The translations under genes and the position numbers were made by a program. Below, piece by piece: positions 1 through 3,935 of a stretch of DNA of 64,000 nucleotides (position 1 is its first letter; each line of letters begins with the position of its first letter). The DNA comes from a virus. The stretch covers positions 19,055 through 83,054 of the IMG/VR virus record IMGVR_UViG_3300043403_000051; one strand, 5' to 3'. Below the pieces are notes generated by a model, which was not told the origin of the DNA, did no database searches, and worked only from the letters and a program-made list of their open reading frames with translations.

Positions 1-14
1 TTAACGGGGCATCT

Positions 15-87
15 GCTTTCTTAGCTCAACGGTGAGAGCAGGACGCTTATATCGTCAAGGTTACAGGTTCGAATCCTGTAGGAAGTA
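15..87 (+). tRNA. tRNA-Ile (anticodon TAT)
   Basis: Complete cloverleaf: acceptor 15-21 pairs with 80-86, D stem GCTC/GAGC, anticodon loop CTTATAT at 46-52, T arm ACAGG/CCTGT with loop TTCGAAT. The anticodon TAT would read the rare Ile codon ATA. No CCA is encoded, so a host CCA-adding enzyme is needed. First of three closely spaced tRNA genes whose promoter must lie upstream of the window. Confidence 0.85.
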
Positions 88-92
88 CATAT

Positions 93-166
93 TGAGATGT
101 AGCTCAATTGGTGAGAGCATATGACTGATACTCATAAGGTTGAAGGTTCGACCCCTTTCATCTCAA
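93..166 (+). tRNA. tRNA-Ile (anticodon GAT)
   Basis: Perfect 7-bp acceptor stem (TGAGATG/CATCTCA), D stem GCTC/GAGC, anticodon stem TATGA/TCATA around loop CTGATAC, T arm with loop TTCGACC, discriminator A, no encoded CCA. Six bases after the preceding tRNA, so it is probably processed from the same transcript. Confidence 0.93.
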
Positions 167-171
167 CACAC

Positions 172-245
172 GGGGCAATAGTTTAAGCGGCTTAAAACAA
201 TTGATTTGCAATCAGTAGTTCCGATTTCGAGTATCGGTGGCTCCA
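172..245 (+). tRNA. tRNA-Ala (anticodon TGC)
   Basis: Acceptor 172-178 pairs with 238-244, with one mismatch and a G3:U70 wobble, the hallmark of tRNA-Ala. Anticodon loop is TTTGCAA, and the T arm CCGAT/ATCGG has loop TTCGAGT. Discriminator A, no CCA. Its 3' end lies 14 bases before the start of the next protein gene. Confidence 0.85.
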
Positions 246-259
246 CACAAAGAACAACA

Positions 260-739
260 ATGGACAAATATTTTAAAACTGAGACTGGTAAAATAGTTGA
301 TATAATAGAATACACGGCCCAACAAATAAAAGACAATCCCTCTGTTAAGATATACATAGGTGCTGATAGCCAAGTCTACGGCCCTAAGATTAAGTTTATC
401 TTAGCTATTGTATATAGGGTTGGTAATAGGGGTGGGCACTGTATTCATAAGCTTATAAAGACTGAAAGACCACCCAAAGGGATTCCTGATGAAATTCAGG
501 TTAATAACAGGCTTACAGAGGAAGTTTACTTAACTATGGAGCTTGCCCAATATTTTATTGATAATAGTTCTTTTAAACTGGAGGCAGTTGAATTTGACTT
601 TAATCAAGAGGAAAGTTACCTAAGTAACAAGCTAATAAACTTATCAACAGGTTGGGCTAAAGGACTTGGTTTTAAAGCACGTACTAAGCCTGATGAACTG
701 ATAGCTTGCAAGTATGCAGACCATCTCGTAAGATTTTAA
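260..739 (+). CDS. RNase H-like protein, YkuK/DUF458 type
   Basis: A 159-residue protein resembling the RNase H-fold family of Bacillus YkuK. Near the N-terminus the strand IYIGADSQ carries the first acidic residue expected of an RNase H core. EFDFN in the middle and KPDELIACKYADHL at the C-terminus fit the later acidic positions. Activity and substrate are not known for the family; RNA or DNA processing is an inference. I chose ATG 260 because a longer in-frame start at 206 lies inside the tRNA-Ala gene. The gene sits between tRNA-Ala and a GIY-YIG nuclease that starts 2 bases after its stop, so it may share the tRNA transcript. A role in tRNA metabolism would be speculative. Confidence 0.7.
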   Translation: MDKYFKTETGKIVDIIEYTAQQIKDNPSVKIYIGADSQVYGPKIKFILAIVYRVGNRGGHCIHKLIKTERPPKGIPDEIQVNNRLTEEVYLTMELAQYFIDNSSFKLEAVEFDFNQEESYLSNKLINLSTGWAKGLGFKARTKPDELIACKYADHLVRF

Positions 740-741
740 TT

Positions 742-1338
742 ATGATTGTAATATATAAAATAGAAAATCCAAAAGGTAAAGTTTATATTGGTCAAACCAA
801 AAGACTTATTCAAAGAAAGTCTGCTTACAAAAATTTAAGATGTAAGAAACAAAGAAAACTTTATAGTTCTTTAAATAAATATGGTTGGGAAAATCATACA
901 CTTTGTGTTTTACATGAGTTACCTGATGATATAGAGCAAAGAGTAGTAGATGATTATGAAATTTTTTACTATGAACAATTTATTGCTTGTGGATTTGAAA
1001 TGCTAAACCTAAAAACATGCGGAAACGGCGGAGGATTACACTCGGAGGAAACAAAGAGATTGATAGGAAAACAAAGTAAGGAAAGATTTAAAGCTAAATC
1101 TGGAATGAAAATAGCTCAGGTAAATCTTAATTTGGAAATTATTAATTTTTGGGAGAACGGTTATACACTACAACAAGAAAGAAAGTATTACAATATATCA
1201 AGAAAATGCAGAGAATTTCCAAGTATAGCTTATGGATATTTTTGGTTATACGAAAAAGATTTACATAAATTAACGCAAATAGACAAGCTTAAAATAAAAA
1301 AAGACGGGAATGGTGTTTATAGTTATTTCAAAATGTAA
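742..1338 (+). CDS. GIY-YIG family (homing-type) endonuclease
   Basis: A 198-residue protein. The first 20 residues carry the two family signatures, here in the variant forms VIY and YIG (VYIGQT), followed by Arg-rich helix RLIQRKSAY, which can supply the catalytic arginine. A later segment, HSEETKRLIGKQSKERF, looks like a NUMOD3-type DNA-binding motif common in free-standing homing endonucleases. The start is the ATG at 742, just after the stop of the preceding gene; a longer frame from 706 would overlap that gene. It lies between two tRNA groups, a typical site for mobile nucleases in phage genomes. It probably cleaves a related phage genome to spread itself; the target is unknown. I see no sign that it interrupts another gene. 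Confidence 0.85.
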   Translation: MIVIYKIENPKGKVYIGQTKRLIQRKSAYKNLRCKKQRKLYSSLNKYGWENHTLCVLHELPDDIEQRVVDDYEIFYYEQFIACGFEMLNLKTCGNGGGLHSEETKRLIGKQSKERFKAKSGMKIAQVNLNLEIINFWENGYTLQQERKYYNISRKCREFPSIAYGYFWLYEKDLHKLTQIDKLKIKKDGNGVYSYFKM

Positions 1339-1377
1339 TAATCTCTGTAGAGTTTAGTAATTCATTAACATTATTTA

Positions 1378-1409
1378 TTTGGTAGATTAAAAAAAGATTT
1401 ATACCTTTG
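1378..1409 (+). promoter_or_regulatory. Bacteroidota-type promoter of tRNA group 2
   Basis: TTTG at 1378-1381 (extended TTTGGTAG), 20 bases of spacing, then TACCTTTG at 1402-1409, an exact match to the TAnnTTTG -7 box of the Bacteroidota housekeeping sigma factor. Expected transcription start is about 1414-1416, at or just before the ATG of leader peptide 1. The promoter of tRNA group 3 is almost the same over its whole length, so the two look like copies. Confidence 0.8.
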
Positions 1410-1415
1410 TATCCC

Positions 1416-1493
1416 ATGAAGAATTTCAACACATATTATAGTCTCTCATTGTTATCCAGCCTAACGGGTCGGGAGCTAAAGGTATGGGTATAA
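1416..1493 (+). CDS. Leader peptide 1, tRNA operon attenuator (25 aa)
   Basis: A 25-codon ORF ending in two tandem TAA codons. Its ATG is 6 bases after the -7 box, so the transcript is probably leaderless. Residues 7-16 read YYSLSLLSSL. In codons: Tyr TAT twice; Ser AGT and AGC; Ser TCA and TCC; Leu TTG and TTA; Leu CTC and CTA. This is exactly two codons for each of the five tRNAs encoded immediately downstream: Tyr-GTA, Ser-GCT, Ser-TGA, Leu-TAA, Leu-TAG. Codons 19-21 contain GGGAGCT (1471-1477), complementary to the terminator 5' arm. By analogy with trp, his and phe leaders, ribosome stalling on the control codons should favour the antiterminator and let transcription reach the tRNAs. The peptide itself probably has no other function. 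Translation is inferred, not proven. Confidence 0.75.
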   Translation: MKNFNTYYSLSLLSSLTGRELKVWV

Positions 1494-1522
1494 TAAAGAT
1501 AAACTCTTAAATCAAAACATAT

Positions 1523-1550
1523 AAAAAAGCTCCCTATTGGGGGCTTTTTT
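1523..1550 (+). terminator. Intrinsic terminator of leader 1
   Basis: GCTCCC (1529-1534) and GGGGGC (1539-1544) form a stem with one T-G wobble and loop TATT. The stem is extended by A-T pairs and followed by a run of T to 1550. It lies between the leader ORF and the first downstream tRNA (8 bases away), so read-through is needed to express the tRNAs from the leader promoter. Confidence 0.85.
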
Positions 1551-1557
1551 AGTTTAT

Positions 1558-1630
1558 GGCTCTATGACGTAATTGGAAACCGTCTTGGCTTTAGAACCCA
1601 AGTTTCCGAGTTCGAGTCTCGGTAGAGCTA
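1558..1630 (+). tRNA. tRNA-Leu (anticodon TAG), short variable loop
   Basis: Acceptor GGCTCTA/TAGAGCT with a terminal G-T pair. D stem is 3 bp (ACG/CGT) with a large D loop, as in Leu and Ser tRNAs. Anticodon loop TTTAGAA has anticodon TAG and a C-C mismatch closing the stem. The T arm CCGAG/CTCGG has loop TTCGAGT; discriminator A. The variable loop is only 4 bases, although bacterial tRNA-Leu normally has a long variable arm. The identity is taken from the anticodon. Confidence 0.72.
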
Positions 1631-1633
1631 CAT

Positions 1634-1706
1634 GCCTTTGTGATGAAACGGAATACATGTCAGACTTAAAATCTGAATTTTACGGGTTCGACTCCCGTCA
1701 GAGGTA
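1634..1706 (+). tRNA. tRNA-Leu (anticodon TAA), short variable loop
   Basis: Acceptor GCCTTTG/CAGAGGT with two wobble pairs, anticodon stem TCAGA/TCTGA perfect around loop CTTAAAA, T arm ACGGG/CCCGT with loop TTCGACT, discriminator A, no CCA. Anticodon TAA reads TTA and TTG. Like its neighbour it has a short variable loop (5 bases) instead of the usual long arm of bacterial tRNA-Leu. Confidence 0.8.
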
Positions 1707-1711
1707 CATTT

Positions 1712-1796
1712 GGAAGCACGTAAAGTTGGCGTACTTATCCGTCTTGAAAACGGTGAAGAGGTAACACTTGTGCAGGTTCGACCCCTGCTGTTTCCG
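1712..1796 (+). tRNA. tRNA-Ser (anticodon TGA)
   Basis: Acceptor GGAAGCA/TGTTTCC with one wobble, anticodon stem CCGT/ACGG with loop CTTGAAA, a long variable arm at about 1753-1771 as expected for Ser, T arm GCAGG/CCTGC with loop TTCGACC, and discriminator G as in bacterial tRNA-Ser. Confidence 0.9.
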
Positions 1797-1799
1797 CAT

Positions 1800-1883
1800 A
1801 GAGAGGTGACTGAATGGTAAGGTACTGGTTTGCTAAACCAGGGTCAGATAAAACTGGAGTGGGTTCGATACCCATCCTCTCTG
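1800..1883 (+). tRNA. tRNA-Ser (anticodon GCT)
   Basis: Acceptor AGAGAGG/CCTCTCT is perfect, anticodon stem CTGGT/ACCAG is perfect around loop TTGCTAA, long variable arm, T loop TTCGATA, discriminator G. Reads AGC and AGT. Confidence 0.9.
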
Positions 1884-1889
1884 CTAAAG

Positions 1890-1936
1890 GGTTCCTGTAT
1901 CAGGCAAAATATAACCCCCGTTGTGGTATAGGAATC
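1890..1936 (+). other. tRNA-sized-stem hairpin element between tRNA-Ser and tRNA-Tyr
   Basis: GGTTCCT (1890-1896) pairs over 7 bp with AGGAATC (1930-1936), with one G-T, enclosing 33 bases. The stem length matches a tRNA acceptor, but there is no T-loop consensus and no convincing anticodon arm. It could be a decayed tRNA, a processing signal or a small structured RNA in the tRNA transcript. No function can be assigned. Confidence 0.35.
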
Positions 1937-1944
1937 GTTTATTT

Positions 1945-2029
1945 GAGATAGCTGTCGTGATGGAGGAACGGCACTGGTCTGTAAAACCAGCACTATGAAA
2001 CACAGTAGGTTCGAATCCCACCTATCTCA
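1945..2029 (+). tRNA. tRNA-Tyr (anticodon GTA)
   Basis: Acceptor GAGATAG/CTATCTC is perfect, anticodon stem CTGGT/ACCAG around loop CTGTAAA, long variable arm typical of bacterial tRNA-Tyr, T loop TTCGAAT with one mismatch in the T stem, discriminator A. Last tRNA of the group controlled by attenuator 1. Confidence 0.92.
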
Positions 2030-2055
2030 CATTAACAATTAATTTTAATTATTTA

Positions 2056-2087
2056 TTTGGTAGTTAGATAAAAAGATACTACCTTTG
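2056..2087 (+). promoter_or_regulatory. Bacteroidota-type promoter of tRNA group 3
   Basis: TTTG at 2056-2059 (extended TTTGGTAG), 20-base spacer, TACCTTTG at 2080-2087. Same elements and spacing as the promoter at 1378-1409, with near-identical flanks. Expected start of transcription is about 2092, at the ATG of leader peptide 2. Confidence 0.8.
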
Positions 2088-2091
2088 CTTT

Positions 2092-2172
2092 ATGAATGTA
2101 ACACGTACACATACGCAACAGTTTTGGTTCCCTACAAGGGCTGGGCTTGGTATGTGTGATAATAGAGGATAA
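2092..2172 (+). CDS. Leader peptide 2, tRNA operon attenuator (26 aa)
   Basis: A 26-codon ORF with its ATG 4 bases after the -7 box, so probably leaderless. Residues 4-16 read TRTHTQQFWFPTR: every one of these 13 residues is Thr, Arg, His, Gln, Phe, Trp or Pro, and all seven occur. The tRNAs encoded just downstream are Pro, Thr, Phe, Gln, His, Arg and Trp, the same set. Gln is represented by both CAA and CAG, Phe by both TTT and TTC, Thr by ACA and ACG. Arg is coded once by CGT, which the Arg-ACG tRNA reads, and once by AGG, which it would not. The peptide is most likely a sensor of charged-tRNA supply; no other homology is recognised. Translation is inferred. Confidence 0.77.
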   Translation: MNVTRTHTQQFWFPTRAGLGMCDNRG

Positions 2173-2196
2173 ATTCCCCCAAACACTCACTCATTG

Positions 2197-2228
2197 AAAA
2201 GCCCAGGACATAAAATCCTGGGTTTTTT
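2197..2228 (+). terminator. Intrinsic terminator of leader 2
   Basis: CCCAGGA (2202-2208) and TCCTGGG (2216-2222) form a perfect 7-bp stem with loop CATAAAA. The stem is flanked by AAAA on the left and six T on the right. It ends 10 bases before tRNA-Pro. Confidence 0.88.
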
Positions 2229-2237
2229 ATTTTTAAT

Positions 2238-2311
2238 CGGGATGTGGACTAATGGCAAGTCACTTACTTTGGGAGTAAGGCATCATGGAGGTTCGAGTCC
2301 TCTCATCCCGA
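2238..2311 (+). tRNA. tRNA-Pro (anticodon TGG)
   Basis: Acceptor CGGGATG/CATCCCG is perfect with C1-G72 typical of Pro. Anticodon stem CTTAC/GTAAG around loop TTTGGGA, T loop TTCGAGT, discriminator A, no CCA. Confidence 0.93.
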
Positions 2312-2316
2312 CATTT

Positions 2317-2388
2317 GCCTCGTAAGCATATATGGTGATGCAGCGCACTTGTAATGCGCAGAATAGGTTTCGAGTACCTAACTTGGCT
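2317..2388 (+). tRNA. tRNA-Thr (anticodon TGT)
   Basis: Anticodon stem GCGCA/TGCGC is perfect around loop CTTGTAA, D stem GCAT/ATGC, T arm TAGGT/ACCTA with loop TTCGAGT. The acceptor stem GCCTCGT/ACTTGGC has two internal mismatches, so either the ends are slightly misplaced or the stem is weak. Confidence 0.8.
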
Positions 2389-2395
2389 CAGTAAT

Positions 2396-2467
2396 GGAGA
2401 TATAGCTCAGTTGGAAGAGCAACGGATTGAAGCCCCGTGAGCACCAGTTCGACTCTGGTTATCTCCA
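2396..2467 (+). tRNA. tRNA-Phe (anticodon GAA)
   Basis: Acceptor GGAGATA/TATCTCC is perfect, D stem GCTC/GAGC, anticodon loop TTGAAGC with one mismatch at the loop-closing pair, T arm ACCAG/CTGGT with loop TTCGACT, discriminator A. Confidence 0.88.
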
Positions 2468-2474
2468 CATATAT

Positions 2475-2545
2475 TCCCATTTGGCGTAACGGAAGCGTAG
2501 GACTCTTTGAAAGTCTTGGAAATTGTTCGATTCAATTAATGGGAG
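2475..2545 (+). tRNA. tRNA-Gln (anticodon TTG)
   Basis: Acceptor TCCCATT/AATGGGA is perfect with the weak T1-A72 pair typical of Gln and discriminator G. Anticodon stem GGACT/AGTCT around loop CTTTGAA; T arm AATTG/CAATT with loop TTCGATT. Confidence 0.92.
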
Positions 2546-2550
2546 CACAC

Positions 2551-2622
2551 GGGTTTATTGATGTAATGGAAGCATGGCAGTTTGTGAAGCTGCTCGTATG
2601 GGTTCGAACCCCATATCTACCC
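2551..2622 (+). tRNA. tRNA-His (anticodon GTG)
   Basis: Anticodon stem GCAGT/GCTGC around loop TTGTGAA, T arm ATGGG/CCCAT with loop TTCGAAC. An extra 5' G (2551) opposite C73 is the diagnostic tRNA-His feature. The acceptor stem has two mismatches. Confidence 0.83.
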
Positions 2623-2627
2623 CTTTT

Positions 2628-2699
2628 ATCCTCTTAGCATAATGGAAGTGCAGCAAGCTACGAACTTGCGTTGTGTGAGTTCGAGTCTCATGGAGGATT
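2628..2699 (+). tRNA. tRNA-Arg (anticodon ACG)
   Basis: Acceptor ATCCTCT/GGAGGAT with one wobble, anticodon stem GCAAG/CTTGC is perfect around loop CTACGAA, T loop TTCGAGT. Anticodon ACG (usually deaminated to ICG) reads CGT and CGC, the preferred Arg codons of the major capsid gene in this window. Confidence 0.88.
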
Positions 2700-2711
2700 C
2701 TTTTTATAACT

Positions 2712-2781
2712 GCGTATGCCTAAAGGAGTAGTAAGCGGTCTCCAAAACCGTGATTTATCAGTTCGAGTCTGGTCATGCGTG
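2712..2781 (+). tRNA. tRNA-Trp (anticodon CCA)
   Basis: Acceptor GCGTATG/CATGCGT with wobbles, anticodon stem GCGGT/ACCGT around loop CTCCAAA, T arm ATCAG/CTGGT with loop TTCGAGT, discriminator G. Last tRNA of the array. Confidence 0.88.
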
Positions 2782-2793
2782 CTTAAATAGTAT

Positions 2794-2842
2794 ACCCAAG
2801 TTAATTATTTGTTAAAAGTAATTGATTTGGGTTATTTTTTTT
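2794..2842 (+). terminator. Terminator of the tRNA array
   Basis: A 14-bp stem (2794-2807 with 2819-2832, two G-T pairs) starts ACCCAA and ends TTGGGT. Eight T follow at 2835-2842. It ends the third tRNA group, and the T run overlaps the -33 box of the next promoter. Confidence 0.85.
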
Positions 2843-2871
2843 GGTAGTGTCATAAATTCTTGTTATTTTTG
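2840..2871 (+). promoter_or_regulatory. Promoter of the packaging/head operon
   Basis: TTTG at 2840-2843 (TTTGGTAG again), 20-base spacer, TATTTTTG at 2864-2871, matching TAnnTTTG. Expected start is about 2877. It is the only clear promoter between the tRNA array and the terminase genes. Confidence 0.75.
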
Positions 2872-2886
2872 TATAAATTAATTACT

Positions 2887-3240
2887 GTGAGCAACCAAAT
2901 ACCTTTTATAAAGATTTCAAAGAACACAGACTCTAAAATAGAGATGGTTAAAAAGATTGTTTCTATCTATTGTGTGTTGTCTGATATTAAACTTTCTGAA
3001 ACTGATATTATAGTTGTTTCATATTTCATTCTATATGGAATCAATGAAAAAACTAAAAAATTAATTATTGATAGCAAACTCCTTAATAGTGATAGTATCA
3101 AAAATACAATGTCAAAATTAAGAAAAGCAGGTATAATTAAAAAATCAGAATTCAGGAGAAAAGAAGATTATCTAAATGAAAACTTAAACATACCAATTAA
3201 TAAAGTTGTTGGATTAATGATTAAAATAGATAACTCCTAA
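2887..3240 (+). CDS. Small winged-helix-like protein of unknown function
   Basis: A 117-residue, Lys/Ile-rich protein. The middle (KNTMSKLRKAGIIK) looks like the recognition helix and wing of a winged helix-turn-helix domain, so DNA binding is possible. I chose GTG 2887 because the longer frame (TTG 2860) begins inside the promoter -7 box; ATG 2944 is the alternative and would give 98 residues. First gene of the late operon. Its stop overlaps the next start (TAATG), so the two are translationally coupled. Its position just upstream of an HU-like protein and the terminase suggests a regulator or packaging accessory, but this is only inferred from context. Confidence 0.6.
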   Translation: MSNQIPFIKISKNTDSKIEMVKKIVSIYCVLSDIKLSETDIIVVSYFILYGINEKTKKLIIDSKLLNSDSIKNTMSKLRKAGIIKKSEFRRKEDYLNENLNIPINKVVGLMIKIDNS

Positions 3241-3560
3241 TGAAAAATATAGATTATGTAACCAAGAAAGTAGCAAAAGAACTACAACTTAATGAAGACA
3301 TTGTATCGAAAATTTATTATGATTTTTATTGGAAGAATGTAGTATTTCCAAAAATAAAATCTTTTGAGTATACGGCAATAACATTACCAAAGCTTGGTAC
3401 ATTATATCTATCATACTATAAACTAAGAAAAGAAATAACAGACATAATATTTAGACTTAGACGAGTTAGAGATAATGACACACTTACAGATGGAAAAAGA
3501 AAACAATTAGATGACCATTATGTAAATTATCTTAGAAAATTATTATTACGTAGAAACTAA
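3240..3560 (+). CDS. HU/IHF-like DNA-binding protein
   Basis: A 106-residue protein. The N-terminal 60 residues follow the HU/IHF pattern: helix VAKELQLNEDIVSKIYYDFY, then a strand ending in LPKLGTLYL, where HU proteins have the G-x-F/L-G-T turn. The basic C-terminal half replaces the usual DNA-clasping arms with a helical Arg/Lys-rich segment. IHF-like genes are a regular member of the head module of crAss-like phages, which supports the call. It may bend DNA during packaging or compact the genome; this is inferred. Its start overlaps the stop of the preceding gene. Confidence 0.65.
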   Translation: MKNIDYVTKKVAKELQLNEDIVSKIYYDFYWKNVVFPKIKSFEYTAITLPKLGTLYLSYYKLRKEITDIIFRLRRVRDNDTLTDGKRKQLDDHYVNYLRKLLLRRN

Positions 3561-3582
3561 TTACTTTTAAAAAAATAATAAA

Positions 3583-3930
3583 ATGTTAAATGCATTAAAA
3601 GAATATGTAAAACTTTTACCCACAGCTATTGAAAATATTGATAGTGTAGCAGAGGGATTATGGAATAAGTTAAATCATGATTCTTTAACAGACCCACAAA
3701 AAGAAGAAATCGTAAAAAGAAAACTAATTTGTTTAGAATGCCCGTATAATAGTAAGAATGCAAGTGATTTATTTAACTACATATCTTATAGAACAGACGA
3801 CCATTGTATACATTGTAGCTGTAATATTGACTTAAAAACAGAATGTTTGTCTTGTAATTGTGGAATAGAAGTTTATAATCAAAACAATCCAACAAAAAAA
3901 TTATCTCTTAACTGGGAAGCCTACAAATAA
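3583..3930 (+). CDS. Small Cys-rich zinc-binding-like protein
   Basis: A 115-residue protein with a helical N-terminal half and a Cys-rich C-terminal half: CLEC, then CIHCSC, then CLSCNC, consistent with one or two zinc knuckles or ribbons. Similar short proteins with spaced CxxC pairs occur beside terminase genes in phages of Bacteroidota, with no known function. It ends WEAYK, a common way for such proteins to end. It lies between the HU-like gene and the terminase genes on the same strand. No enzyme motif seen. Confidence 0.65.
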   Translation: MLNALKEYVKLLPTAIENIDSVAEGLWNKLNHDSLTDPQKEEIVKRKLICLECPYNSKNASDLFNYISYRTDDHCIHCSCNIDLKTECLSCNCGIEVYNQNNPTKKLSLNWEAYK

Positions 3931-3935
3931 TATAT

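Larger units (their letters stand above)
1416..1550 (+). promoter_or_regulatory. Transcription attenuator 1 upstream of Leu/Leu/Ser/Ser/Tyr tRNAs
   Basis: Three elements are visible. GGGAGCT (1471-1477, inside the leader ORF) is perfectly complementary to AGCTCCC (1528-1534), the 5' arm of the terminator, giving a 7-bp antiterminator. TATTATA (1434-1440, over the Tyr codons) is perfectly complementary to TATAATA (1489-1495, over the stop codons) and encloses the antiterminator strand. The terminator follows at 1523-1550. A ribosome at the stop codon would overlap GGGAGCT and favour termination; one stalled early in the run of control codons would leave it free. The pairings are seen in the sequence; the regulatory logic is inferred. 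Confidence 0.75.
2092..2228 (+). promoter_or_regulatory. Transcription attenuator 2 upstream of Pro/Thr/Phe/Gln/His/Arg/Trp tRNAs
   Basis: CTGGGCTT (2141-2148, codons 17-19 of the leader) is perfectly complementary to AAGCCCAG (2199-2206) in the terminator 5' arm, giving an 8-bp antiterminator. ACACATAC (2107-2114, over the Thr and His codons) pairs perfectly with GTATGTGT (2150-2157), a protector stem that encloses the antiterminator strand. A ribosome stalled on the control codons would break the protector stem and free the antiterminator. A small hairpin CCCT/AGGG (2130-2140) lies inside. The pairings are seen; the switching mechanism is inferred from classical attenuators. Confidence 0.77.

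Noticed and set aside
206-259. Longer start for the RNase H-like gene
   Set aside because: The extra 18 codons lie inside the tRNA-Ala gene; ATG 260 is the first start beyond it.
1573-1764. A 63-residue open frame across the Leu and Ser tRNA genes
   Set aside because: It runs over two complete tRNA genes and into a third, and has no promoter or start context of its own.
1416-2228. Interpretation of the two leader regions as metabolite riboswitches or T-boxes
   Set aside because: No known aptamer or T-box core is visible. The two leaders share layout but not sequence apart from a stretch like GGTATGnGT followed by ATAATA. The match between leader codons and downstream tRNAs favours translational attenuation.
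2437-2637. A 66-residue open frame across tRNA-Phe, Gln and His
   Set aside because: Fully explained by the tRNA genes on the same strand.
2860-2886. TTG start for the first gene of the head operon
   Set aside because: It lies before the expected transcription start, inside the -7 region of the promoter.
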